Shown here: piece after piece, positions 1-8,430 of the stretch
Layout of the letters: each line of letters opens with the position of its first letter
How positions within the stretch are numbered: position 1 is the first letter of the stretch
Source: DASQWP01 sp050697555
GTDB taxonomy: Bacteria > Actinomycetota > Thermoleophilia > Gaiellales > Gaiellaceae
Direction: 5' to 3'
Length of the DNA stretch: 8,543 nt
Assembly (NCBI GenBank): GCA_050697555.1
Contig: JBOHAD010000088.1
Location: 1-8,543, forward strand
Program-made: the position numbers and the translations under genes
Notes under the pieces: model-generated
Databases searched by the model: none
What the model saw: only the letters and a program-made list of their open reading frames with translations
Told to the model about the DNA's origin: nothing

Positions 1-191
1 GCGTGGTCCACCTGAACTCGGCGACGCTCGAGGAGCTCGACACGCTGCCGGGAGTCGGTCCGATCACTGCGCAGAAGATCCTCGACTACCGGACGGCCAA
101 CGGCGCCTTCTCGTCGATCGACGAGCTGGACGCCGTTCCGGGAATCGGGCCCTCGACGCTCGAGGAGCTTCGCCCGCTCGTCGGCCTGTGA
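1..191 (+). CDS. comEA: ComEA-like helix-hairpin-helix DNA-binding protein, C-terminal part (5' end outside window)
   Basis: ComEA is the membrane-anchored receptor that binds double-stranded DNA at the cell surface and passes it to the ComEC channel during natural transformation. Only the last 62 or so residues are visible. They carry two helix-hairpin-helix units: LDTLPGVGPITAQKILDYR and, about 30 residues later, LDAVPGIGPSTLEEL. The stretch HLNSATLEEL just before them is the usual opening of the ComEA HhH domain. The GTG at position 3 is most likely an internal valine of that opening and not the start, because a real ComEA also has an N-terminal membrane anchor and usually an SLBB domain, which would lie upstream of base 1. 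The stop (TGA, 189-191) overlaps the comEC start, which supports the competence assignment. HhH pairs also occur in other DNA-binding proteins, but this fusion of motif and neighbour is typical of comEA. Confidence 0.9.
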   Translation, partial: VVHLNSATLEELDTLPGVGPITAQKILDYRTANGAFSSIDELDAVPGIGPSTLEELRPLVGL

Positions 192-2488
192 ACGAGATCA
201 GCTCACGTTTCGGCGAGCCCCTCCGGCGCGCCCCGGCGTCGCATCTCCTCGCCGCGTCCCTCTGCGTGGGCCTCTCCCTCGCACTCGCTGTCCGCCTCGC
301 CCATCCCGCGCTGGCCGTCGCGGCCGCCGTCCTCGCCCTCGCCGCGCTCGCGCTCGATCGCAGACGCGGGCCGGCGCTCGCGCTCGCCCTCGCAACCGCG
401 GGCTGCTGGTGGGGGAGCGAGCGGCTCGGGGAGCTCGACCGGAGCCTTCTCGCCGGCGACGTGGACCGGGCGGCGCTCGCGCGCGTGGAGGTCACGGGGC
501 CGGCGCGCCGGAGCGAGTTCGCCGTGCGCGTGCCCGTGCGAGTCCTCAGGTTCGGCCGGCTTGACCTTCGTGAGCGGGCCCGTCTCGACCTGCCGCCCGA
601 GCGCGCGCCGCCGCAGGGAGGCATCCTCGAGGCGGTCGTAACCGTCGTGCGGCCGCGCGGCCCCGACGAGACAGGCGGCTTCGACGAAGCCGGTTACCTG
701 CGTCGGCAGGGCGTCCACGTCGTGCTGCGCGCCGGCTCGTTCCGGGTCGTCGGGCGCCGGGGCGGCGTCGGCGGCCTCGCCGACCGGCTGCGCGCCACGG
801 TGGCGCGCTCGATGGCGCCCGGTCTCGAGGGAGAGCGGCGCGCGGTGGTCGCCGGTGTCGTCCTCGGAGAGGACGAGGGGCTCGAAGAGGAGCTTCGCGA
901 TCGCTTCCGCGCCTCAGGGCTATACCACCTGCTGGCCGTCAGCGGTCAGAACGTCGCCTACGTCGTCGGCGGGATGATCCTGCTCGCCTGGGCGCTCGGC
1001 TTCCCGCGCTGGGCCGGGGAGGTGGGCGCGATCGGGGCCGTCCTGGCGTACGTGCTCGCGGTCGGCTGGCAGCCCTCCGTGGTCCGCGCCGGCGTCGCAG
1101 GGGCGCTCGCCTCACTCGCCTGGCTCGCGTCCCGCCCGCGCGACCGCTGGTACTTCCTGCTCGTCGGGGCAGCCGTCCTCCTCTCCTGGAACCCCTACAG
1201 CCTGCTCGAGCCGGGCTTCCAGCTCTCCTTCGCCGCGGTTGCGGCGATCTTCGTCCTCGTCCCGCGGCTCGACCGCCGTCTGGAGGGGTACCCGCTGCCG
1301 CGCCGGCTCGCGGAGGTGATCGCCGTCTCCGGCGCGTGCGGAGCGGCGACGGCGCCGATCGTCTGGCTCCACTTCGGGGCCGTCCCCGTCTACTCGGTTC
1401 TGGCGAACGCGCTCGCCGCGCCGGTCGTCGCTCCCCTGCTCGGGCTCGCGCTCGCCGCAGCGGCGCTCGCGCCGGTGCTTCCCGGGGCGGCCGTCGCGCT
1501 CGCGTGGGCGAACGGCTGGCTGGCCGCCTACCTCGCCGCCTGCGCCCGCTTCGTGGGCGGCCTGCCCTACGCGGAAGCGACCTCGCGGGGCGCGCTCGCC
1601 CTGCTCGCGGCGGTCGTGCTCCTGCTCGTCTTCGCCGTCTACGTCCGGCCGCCAAGAGGGCGACGCACGGCCGCCGTCCTCGCCCTGGCGCTTGGGATCG
1701 TCGTCGTCTGGCGCAGCGCCCCGAGCGACGCGCCAACTCCGCCCAGCGGGCTCCGTCTCACGTTCCTCGACGTCGGCCAGGGCGACGGCATCCTCCTCCA
1801 GGTGCCCGAGGGCGCCGTGCTCGTCGACCAGGGGCCACCCGAAGCGGACGTGGCGGAGCAACTCCGCCGGCTCGGAGTCCGGCGTCTGCTCGCCCTCGTC
1901 CTCACCCATCCGCAGCGCGACCACGTCGGCGGCGCCGCCGACGTGCTGCAACGACTCGACGTCGGCTTCGTCCTCGACCCGCGGATCCCCGTGCCGAGCA
2001 GGGAGCAGCAGGAGGCCCTCGCGGAGGCCCGCCGCAGGCAGGTTCCCATCGTGGCCGCCCGCGCGGGTGCCTCGTACCGCGTCGGGCGCCTGCGCCTACG
2101 TGTCCTCTCCCCCGACGACGCAGGTTCGCCCGCCGACGACCCGAACGACCACGCGGTCGTCGTCCTTGCTTCCTACGGCGAGACGGACGTTCTCCTGACC
2201 GCCGACGCCGAGGGCGACGTCACGGTGCCGCTGCGGCCGCCGCCGGTGGAGATCCTCAAGGTCGCGCATCATGGCTCCGCCGATCCACGCCTGGCAGAGC
2301 TGCTCGCCCTCACGCGGCCGCGAATCGCCGTCGTCTCGGTCGGCGAGAACGACTACGGCCACCCGGCGCCCTCGATCCTCGCCACTCTCGAGGCGACCTC
2401 GGGTCTCACGGTCTACCGCACGGACCGCGACGGGCGCGTCACGATCGAGTCGGACGGCGAGCGTCTCTCGGTCCGGGACGAGCGCTGA
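188..2488 (+). CDS. comEC: ComEC/Rec2 DNA-uptake channel with C-terminal metallo-beta-lactamase-fold domain
   Basis: ComEC is the inner-membrane channel that carries single-stranded DNA into the cytoplasm in natural transformation. The 766-residue protein has the full family architecture. Hydrophobic helices lie near residues 18-37, 38-56 and 61-75, followed by a soluble DUF4131-like segment (about 90-200). The multi-helix Competence domain (about 215-490) contains HLLAVSGQNV (247-256) and EPGFQLSF. A metallo-beta-lactamase-fold domain begins at LRLTFLDVGQGDG (522-534) and runs to the end. Metal-site motifs seen are THPQRDH (573-579), D673 in LLTADAE, HHGS (694-697) and YGHP (723-726). Position 576, usually His or Asp in this motif, is Gln. 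The GTG start forms a GTGA overlap with the comEA stop. No Shine-Dalgarno lies at normal distance, so translational coupling is likely. comEB is absent between the two genes. Identity is firm; whether the nuclease domain is active is uncertain. Confidence 0.95.
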   Translation: MNEISSRFGEPLRRAPASHLLAASLCVGLSLALAVRLAHPALAVAAAVLALAALALDRRRGPALALALATAGCWWGSERLGELDRSLLAGDVDRAALARVEVTGPARRSEFAVRVPVRVLRFGRLDLRERARLDLPPERAPPQGGILEAVVTVVRPRGPDETGGFDEAGYLRRQGVHVVLRAGSFRVVGRRGGVGGLADRLRATVARSMAPGLEGERRAVVAGVVLGEDEGLEEELRDRFRASGLYHLLAVSGQNVAYVVGGMILLAWALGFPRWAGEVGAIGAVLAYVLAVGWQPSVVRAGVAGALASLAWLASRPRDRWYFLLVGAAVLLSWNPYSLLEPGFQLSFAAVAAIFVLVPRLDRRLEGYPLPRRLAEVIAVSGACGAATAPIVWLHFGAVPVYSVLANALAAPVVAPLLGLALAAAALAPVLPGAAVALAWANGWLAAYLAACARFVGGLPYAEATSRGALALLAAVVLLLVFAVYVRPPRGRRTAAVLALALGIVVVWRSAPSDAPTPPSGLRLTFLDVGQGDGILLQVPEGAVLVDQGPPEADVAEQLRRLGVRRLLALVLTHPQRDHVGGAADVLQRLDVGFVLDPRIPVPSREQQEALAEARRRQVPIVAARAGASYRVGRLRLRVLSPDDAGSPADDPNDHAVVVLASYGETDVLLTADAEGDVTVPLRPPPVEILKVAHHGSADPRLAELLALTRPRIAVVSVGENDYGHPAPSILATLEATSGLTVYRTDRDGRVTIESDGERLSVRDER

Positions 2489-2498
2489 CTATGCTCAC

Positions 2499-2595
2499 GG
2501 CTCATGAGCGTCCCTCGCCTTCGGCTCGCCCCCTTCTTCGACTCTGGGGGGGAACCTCCCGGGTCCCCCACCCCCCCTCCACACGCTCATGAGCC
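2499..2595. repeat. 97-bp segment with perfect 13-bp terminal inverted repeats (candidate MITE-like or palindromic repeat element)
   Basis: The left end GGCTCATGAGCGT (2499-2511) is the exact reverse complement of the right end ACGCTCATGAGCC (2583-2595). Each end also contains the 10-bp palindrome GCTCATGAGC. The core is strongly tract-biased: a run of seven G (2546-2552), then C runs at 2565-2569 and 2571-2577, with several alternative hairpins. It fills most of the only long gap between same-strand genes here, and its right end abuts the AGAGG ribosome-binding site of holA. There is no coding content and no clear target-site duplication. It could be a mobile miniature element, a REP-like repeat, or a structured leader or terminator of the comEC-holA junction. 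Only one copy lies in this window, so mobility is unproven. Confidence 0.6.
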
Positions 2596-2600
2596 AGAGG
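2596..2600 (+). promoter_or_regulatory. Ribosome-binding site of holA
   Basis: AGAGG lies 7 nt before the ATG at 2608. It supports that start over the other nearby ATGs at 2504 and 2589, which lie within the inverted repeats and are out of frame with holA. The site directly follows the right end of the 97-bp inverted-repeat segment. Confidence 0.55.
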
Positions 2601-2607
2601 CTGGCCC

Positions 2608-3585
2608 ATGAGCGACAAGCCGCTGCTTCCCGCGTACCTTCTCGTCGGCGGCGACCGGCCGAAGATCCGGCTCGCGCTCCGCCGCCTGCGTGCCCGCTTC
2701 GGCGAGGAGTCCTTCGAGCTGCTCTCGGCGGAGAACGTCGACGGCGCCGAAGCCGTCGCCGCCTGCAACGCCCTGGGCCTCTTCGCGGGCGAGGGAGGCC
2801 GGCTCGTCGTCGTCGAGGGCGTCGAGCGGTGGAAGGACGAGGACGTCGGCGCGGTGGCCGAGTACCTGCGCGAGCCCGTTCCCGGCGCTGTGCTTGCGCT
2901 CGTCGCAGAGGAGGCGCTCGCCAAGGGCTCGAAGCTCGCCGAAGTCGTCGGGGCGAGCGGCCAGGTGCTCGCGTACGCGGCGCCCAAGCAGCGTGACTTG
3001 CCGGCCTGGGTGCGCGCCCGGTTCGAGGGCCTGCACGTCCAGGCCGACGCGGACGCGGCACGCGCGCTCGTGGAGATCGTCGGCGACGACGTCACGGCGC
3101 TCGCCACCGAGGCTGAGAAGATCGCCGCCTGGGCGGGGACGGAGCCGGTCGGCCGCCGCGAGGTGGAGCTGCTCGCCGCCTCGGCGCAGGAGGCTTCCGC
3201 CTGGGCCCTCACCGATGCCTGGGGCGCCCGCGACCTGCCGCGCATGCTCGCGGCCTGCGAGTCGGATCTGGAGCACGGCGAAGAGCCCTTCGTCGTGGCC
3301 ATGCGCCTTTCCGCCCAGGTCGGGCTCGTCCGCTCGGTGCAGGCGCTCGCGGATGAGGGGCTCAGCGCGCGGGACATCGCCAAGCGCCTGCGCAAGCACG
3401 AATTTCGCGTCCGCAAGGCCATCGGGCACGCCGAGAACTACTCGCGCGACGAGCTGGACGCCGCCGTCGTCCGCCTCGCCGCCCTGGACGCGTCGCTCAA
3501 GGGCGCGAGCCGTCTCGCGGGTGAGATCGAGCTCGAGCGCGCCCTCGTCGAGCTGGTCCCGGCGCCGGAAGCAGCGCCGGCTTAG
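2608..3585 (+). CDS. holA: DNA polymerase III delta subunit (clamp-loader wrench)
   Basis: HolA is the delta subunit of the clamp loader and opens the beta sliding clamp for loading onto DNA. The 325-residue length fits the family. The N-terminal AAA+-like fold begins with PAYLLVGGDRPKIRLALRRLR, the usual delta opening in which the nucleotide-binding loop is degenerate (YLLVGGD, about 10-16). The middle contains AALVEIVGDDV-like and LATEAEKIAAW segments of the lid domain. The C-terminal collar domain shows the pattern LSARDIAKRLRKHEFRVRKA and then LDASLKGASR (293-302), matching the conserved D-x-x-x-K motif before the last helix. The comEC-holA pairing is common in Gram-positive and actinobacterial genomes. 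Its stop TAG (3583-3585) overlaps the stop of the convergent rpsT. A 7-bp GC stem lies in its last codons. Confidence 0.93.
   Translation: MSDKPLLPAYLLVGGDRPKIRLALRRLRARFGEESFELLSAENVDGAEAVAACNALGLFAGEGGRLVVVEGVERWKDEDVGAVAEYLREPVPGAVLALVAEEALAKGSKLAEVVGASGQVLAYAAPKQRDLPAWVRARFEGLHVQADADAARALVEIVGDDVTALATEAEKIAAWAGTEPVGRREVELLAASAQEASAWALTDAWGARDLPRMLAACESDLEHGEEPFVVAMRLSAQVGLVRSVQALADEGLSARDIAKRLRKHEFRVRKAIGHAENYSRDELDAAVVRLAALDASLKGASRLAGEIELERALVELVPAPEAAPA
3559..3580. terminator. GC hairpin at the holA/rpsT convergence (candidate bidirectional terminator)
   Basis: CCGGCGC (3559-3565) pairs perfectly with GCGCCGG (3574-3580) across an 8-nt loop. On the minus strand the stem starts one base after the rpsT TAA, the position expected for an intrinsic terminator. 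On the plus strand it lies in the last codons of holA. No T-tract follows on either strand, so if it terminates it would be of the U-less kind proposed for actinobacteria. In GC-rich DNA such a stem could also be coincidence of coding sequence. Confidence 0.35.
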
Positions 3586-3851
3586 CTAGGACCCGGGCCG
3601 GCGAGGAGGCGCGCGGCCTGCGCCTTCTTGCGGGCCGCCTTGTTCGGGTGGAGCGCGCGCGTCGCCGCGGCCTTGTCCAGGCAGCGGACGAGCTCCCGGT
3701 GCGCTGTCGCGGCCGTCTCCGAATCTCCGTCGGAGACCGCCGTCTCCAGCCGCCGGAGGAGCGTCTTCGCGGTCGAGCGATAGCGCAGGTTCTCGAGTCG
3801 CTGGCGGGCGGCGATGTCGACACGGCGCTTCTGCTGCTTGATGTTCGGCAT
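3582..3851 (-). CDS. rpsT: 30S ribosomal protein S20
   Basis: S20 is a primary binding protein of 16S rRNA that stabilises the body of the 30S subunit. The 89-residue product starts MPNIKQQKRRVDIAARQRLEN and contains LDKAAATRALHPNKAARKKAQAARL. These are the two S20 signatures: the basic N-terminus and the (H/I)xNKAARxKS-like C-terminal helix. The length is normal. The gene lies opposite to all its neighbours, an arrangement I also recall for rpsT in the comE-hrcA block of B. subtilis. The ATG (3849-3851) is the only reasonable start. The purine-rich GGAGGGG is 14 nt upstream, unusually far, and lies within a small hairpin. The stop TAA (3582-3584) overlaps the holA stop. Confidence 0.95.
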   Translation of the reverse strand: MPNIKQQKRRVDIAARQRLENLRYRSTAKTLLRRLETAVSDGDSETAATAHRELVRCLDKAAATRALHPNKAARKKAQAARLLAGPGPS

Positions 3852-3852
3852 A

Positions 3853-3871
3853 CGGAGAAAAGGCCCCTCCG
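3853..3871 (-). promoter_or_regulatory. Hairpin in the rpsT leader covering the Shine-Dalgarno
   Basis: Read on the minus strand, CGGAG (3871-3867) can pair with CTCCG (3857-3853) across a 9-nt loop. The GGAGG that would serve as ribosome-binding site (3870-3866) is mostly in the stem, and the stem ends one base before the ATG. Closing the stem would hide the site, or bring it nearer the start codon than the linear 14-nt spacing. S20 synthesis is known to be feedback-controlled in E. coli, but a link to this hairpin is inference. Confidence 0.35.
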
Positions 3872-3883
3872 GGCCAGGGCGGA

Positions 3884-3889
3884 ATCCTA
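3884..3889 (-). promoter_or_regulatory. Possible -10 hexamer of the rpsT promoter
   Basis: On the minus strand the hexamer is TAGGAT, fitting the TAnnnT pattern of actinobacterial -10 elements. Transcription would start near 3876 and give a leader of about 25 nt containing GGAGG. No convincing -35 hexamer lies 16-18 bp upstream. rpsT must have its own promoter because its neighbours are on the other strand. Confidence 0.25.
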
Positions 3890-3919
3890 GCAGCAGGCCT
3901 CAGCCTCCGGCGGCTCGCC

Positions 3920-3925
3920 TATCCT
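3920..3925 (+). promoter_or_regulatory. Possible -10 hexamer of a leaderless murJ promoter
   Basis: TATCCT is followed by 7 nt and then the GTG start of murJ, the spacing seen for leaderless actinobacterial genes where transcription begins at the start codon. No Shine-Dalgarno is present before the GTG, which agrees with leaderless initiation. The -35 region is not recognisable. murJ needs a promoter here because the upstream gene is divergent. Confidence 0.35.
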
Positions 3926-3932
3926 CGCCCGC

Positions 3933-5512
3933 GTGCCCGCGGAAGAGCCCCGCCGCTCGCGCCGCCTCGCCTGGTCGACGGCGATCTTCGCAGGCGCCAC
4001 CGGCCTCTCGAGGGTGCTCGGGCTCTTCCGCGAGATCGTCGCCCGTCGCTACTTCGGCGTCGAGGGGCCGATCAACGCCTTCACCGTCGCCTTCCAGGTG
4101 CCCAACCTGATCCGCGCGCTCGCGGCCGACATGGCGCTGGGCGCGGCGTTCGTCCCCGTGTTCAGCGAGCTCCTCGAGAAGGACGAGCGCGCGCGGGGGT
4201 GGCGCATCGCCTCGACGCTCATCTGGCTCGTCCTCGTCGTTCTCGGCGCCGTCACCGGCCTCTTTCTGCTGCTGGCTCCCTGGGTGATGCGGCTCTTCCT
4301 CGGCGGCGAGTACGAAGAGCTCGCCACCGGGCTGGCGCGCGTCCTCATGCCGATCGTCGTCCTCCTGGGCGTCTCCGGGATCGTCGTCGGGATTCTCAAC
4401 TCCTACGAGGAGTTCACCGTCCCGGCGCTCATGCCGGTGCTCTGGAACATCGCCATCATCGTCTCGCTCGTCGTCTTCGTGCCCCGGTTCGAGAGCGTGG
4501 AGGCGCAGCTCTACGTCTACGCGGGCGGGGTCCTCGCCGGCACCGTGATCCAGGTGGTGACGCCGGTCTGGTGGCTGCGCGGGCGCGACGGGCGCATCCG
4601 GGCGGTGGTCGACCTGCGGGATCCGGCTGTGAAGCGTGTCTTCGCCCTCATGCTGCCCGTCACGCTCGGGATCGGGCTCATCAACTTCAACCTCGTCGTC
4701 AACACGTTCTTCGCCGCCCGCTTCGTCGACCCGAATCTCGCCCCCAGCGCGATCGACGCCGCGTTCCGCATCTACATGCTCCCCCAGGGGATGTTCTCGG
4801 TGGCCGTCGCCACGGTGCTCTTCCCCCGCCTCTCGCGTCTCGCGGCCCGCCAGGACCTGGTCGGATTCCGCGAGACCGTCTCGCTCGGGCTTCGCCAGAT
4901 CGGCTTCCTGCTCCTCCCCGCGAGCGCGGTCTCGGCCGTGCTCGCCGAGCCGATCGTCCGGCTCCTGTACGAGCGCGGCGAGTTCGAGGCCGACCAGACG
5001 CCGGTCGTCGCCTCCGCGCTGGCGGCCTTCGCGCTCGGCCTCACCTTCAACGGGACGATGCTGATGCTGAACCGGGCCTTCTTCAGCCTCCAGTCCCCGT
5101 GGGTGCCGACGGCCGTGGCGGTCGGAAACCTCGGGCTCAACGTCGCCCTGAACGCGGCGCTCTTCCGCGTCGGCGTCTGGGGCATCCCGCTCGCGACCTC
5201 GCTCGTGAACATCGCGGGCACCGCGGCGCTCCTCGTCGTCGTGCGCCGCCGGCTCGGACGTGTCGACGGTCGGGCGCTCGCCTCCTCCTACTGGCGCATC
5301 ACGCTCGCCTCGGCGCTGGCAGCCGGCGTCGCCTTCGGAGCCTGGTTCGGGCTCGACGAGGCGCTCGGTCGCTCACTCGGCGCTCAGGTCGTCTCCGTCG
5401 GACTCGGGATCGCCGCCGCGGTGGCGGCCTTCCTCGGGCTCGCCCGGCTTCTCCGCATCCGCGAGCTCGACCTGCTCCTCTCGCTCCGCCGCCGATCCGC
5501 TACAACCTCCGA

Positions 5513-5516
<4 letters not shown>
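3933..5516 (+). CDS. murJ: Lipid II flippase MurJ (MOP/MVF superfamily)
   Basis: MurJ flips undecaprenyl-linked lipid II across the cytoplasmic membrane for peptidoglycan synthesis. The 527-residue protein is hydrophobic throughout, consistent with the family's 14 transmembrane helices. The first helices carry the signature GLSRVLGLFREIVARRYFG, then AFTVAFQVPNLIRAL. By spacing, R27, R33 and R61 match E. coli R18, R24 and R52, and R279 in DAAFRIYMLPQG matches R270. E. coli D39 corresponds to N48 here. PQGMFSVAVATVLFPRLSR (from about 285) is the conserved TM8 region. The C-terminus is short and basic, with no added domain such as the pseudokinase of mycobacterial MviN. The GTG start follows a TATCCT hexamer and lacks a Shine-Dalgarno. 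The last four bases overlap lepA. Its place between rpsT and lepA is where B. subtilis has gpr and spoIIP. Confidence 0.93.
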
Positions 5517-7296
<1,780 letters not shown>

Positions 7297-7300
<4 letters not shown>

Positions 7301-8394
7301 ACGCGGGCGCCGTCCGGCACCTGTACGTCCACCTGCCCTTCTGCGGGCACCGCTGCGGCTACTGCGACTTCGTCACCGTCGTGGGCAGGCGGGGCCAGCA
7401 CGCCGCCTACGTCGATGCCCTCCTGGCGGAGCTCGAGCTCGAGCGTCCCCTCCTCGCCGAACGGGTGGAGACCGTCTACCTGGGAGGCGGGACGCCGACG
7501 TTCACCGAGCCGGACGAGCTGCGGCGCCTCTTGGGGGCGCTGCCGACCGCCGCCGAGGTGGCCGTGGAGGCGAACCCGGAGACGGTCACGGCCTCACTGG
7601 CCGAGCTTCTCGCGCGAAACGGTGTCAACCGCGTGTCGCTCGGCGCACAATCTTTCAACGCGGCCTTCCTGGACGTGCTGGAGCGCCGTGCGCGACCGGA
7701 AGACGTCCGCCTCGCGGTTCATCTTCTTCGGCATGCGGGCATCGAGAACATCTCGCTCGACCTCCTCTACGGGATCCCAGGCCAGAGGGCCTCCGACGTC
7801 GAGGCGGACATAGGGGAAGCGCTCGCGCTCGAGCCCCAGCACCTCTCCTGCTACGAGCTCGAGGCCAAGCCCGGCACCCGCTTCACCCACGCGCACGGGA
7901 ACGAGCTCGGGCGCCAGGCGGAGGCGATGGAGGGCTATTTCGAGCTCGTTGTCGAGACCCTCGTCCGCGCCGGCTACCGCTGGTACGAAACGGCGAACTT
8001 CTGCCGTGAAGGGCGCGAGGCGCGCCACAACCTCGCCTACTGGTGCGGGCGGGACTACCTTGGCCTCGGGATCGGCGCCGTCTCGACCGTGAGCGGAGTC
8101 CGGTGGCGGAACAGGCCGAAGCTCGCCGCCTACCTCTCGGCCCTGGCCGCAGGCGAGCGGCCGCCGCGCGAGGTAGAGCTCCTGGGCGAGGACATCCGTG
8201 CACGCGAGCGTCTCATGCTCGGTCTCCGCCTCGACCGTCCGCTCGCGCTGGCGGAGGTACGCCGCGTCCTGGACGCGGACGCGCTCGCCCGCCTTGAGCG
8301 CCTCGGATTGGCCGAGGGGCGGGAGGACGGGCTCGTGCTCACGAGCCGCGGCCGCTTTCTCGGCGGCGGAGTCACCGCGGAGCTTCTGGCCTAG
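7297..8394 (+). CDS. hemW: Radical SAM heme chaperone HemW
   Basis: HemW is a radical SAM family protein that binds heme and delivers it to membrane acceptors such as respiratory cytochromes. The 365-residue protein opens with RHLYVHLPFC and the [4Fe-4S] motif C16-x3-C20-x2-C23 followed by D-F. The fourth cysteine of the CX3CX2CXC motif of true coproporphyrinogen dehydrogenase (HemN) is absent, which is why I call it HemW although such genes are often labelled hemN. The SAM-binding GGGTPT is at 63-68. HNLAYW (244-249) is the H-N-x-x-Y-W motif of the family, and ERLMLGLRL opens the HemN C-terminal winged-helix domain. GTG 7297 overlaps the lepA stop by 4 bp. The frame is open further upstream within lepA, but starts there would add an unrelated basic extension. 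The lepA-hemW-hrcA order is widely conserved. Confidence 0.94.
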
Positions 8395-8416
8395 AGGCGG
8401 GAAATCCCTGCAAACG

Positions 8417-8422
8417 TACAAT
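8417..8422 (+). promoter_or_regulatory. -10 hexamer (TACAAT) of a probable leaderless hrcA promoter
   Basis: TACAAT differs from the TATAAT consensus at one base and ends 8 nt before the ATG at 8431, so transcription would start at or next to the start codon. There is no clear Shine-Dalgarno before hrcA. The local A+T richness (8401-8423) stands out against the surrounding DNA. No good -35 hexamer is visible. The HrcA operator CIRCE (TTAGCACTC-N9-GAGTGCTAA) is not present in the 36-bp gap. Confidence 0.5.
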
Positions 8423-8430
8423 TCGAGCGT

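Noticed and set aside
2546..2577. Intrinsic Rho-independent terminator after comEC
   Set aside because: G-run/C-run hairpins can form, but no T-tract follows on the plus strand, and holA has no separate strong promoter visible. It is kept only as part of the repeat element.
2491..2592. 33-codon ORF from ATG 2491 between comEC and holA (a small gene sits at this place in B. subtilis)
   Set aside because: It lies almost wholly inside the inverted-repeat element, has a Pro/Arg/Ser-rich tract composition, no clear ribosome-binding site and no recognisable family.
4199..5512. Open frame in phase with lepA running 438 codons upstream through murJ
   Set aside because: It is Arg/Pro/Ala-rich and low-complexity, typical of an alternative frame in GC-rich DNA. 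murJ in the overlapping frame is clearly the real gene, and LepA has its normal N-terminus at 5513.
8399..8408. GGGAAATCCC after hemW as a terminator or operator
   Set aside because: Only 3 base pairs with a 4-nt loop, no T-tract, and no known operator with this sequence in this setting.
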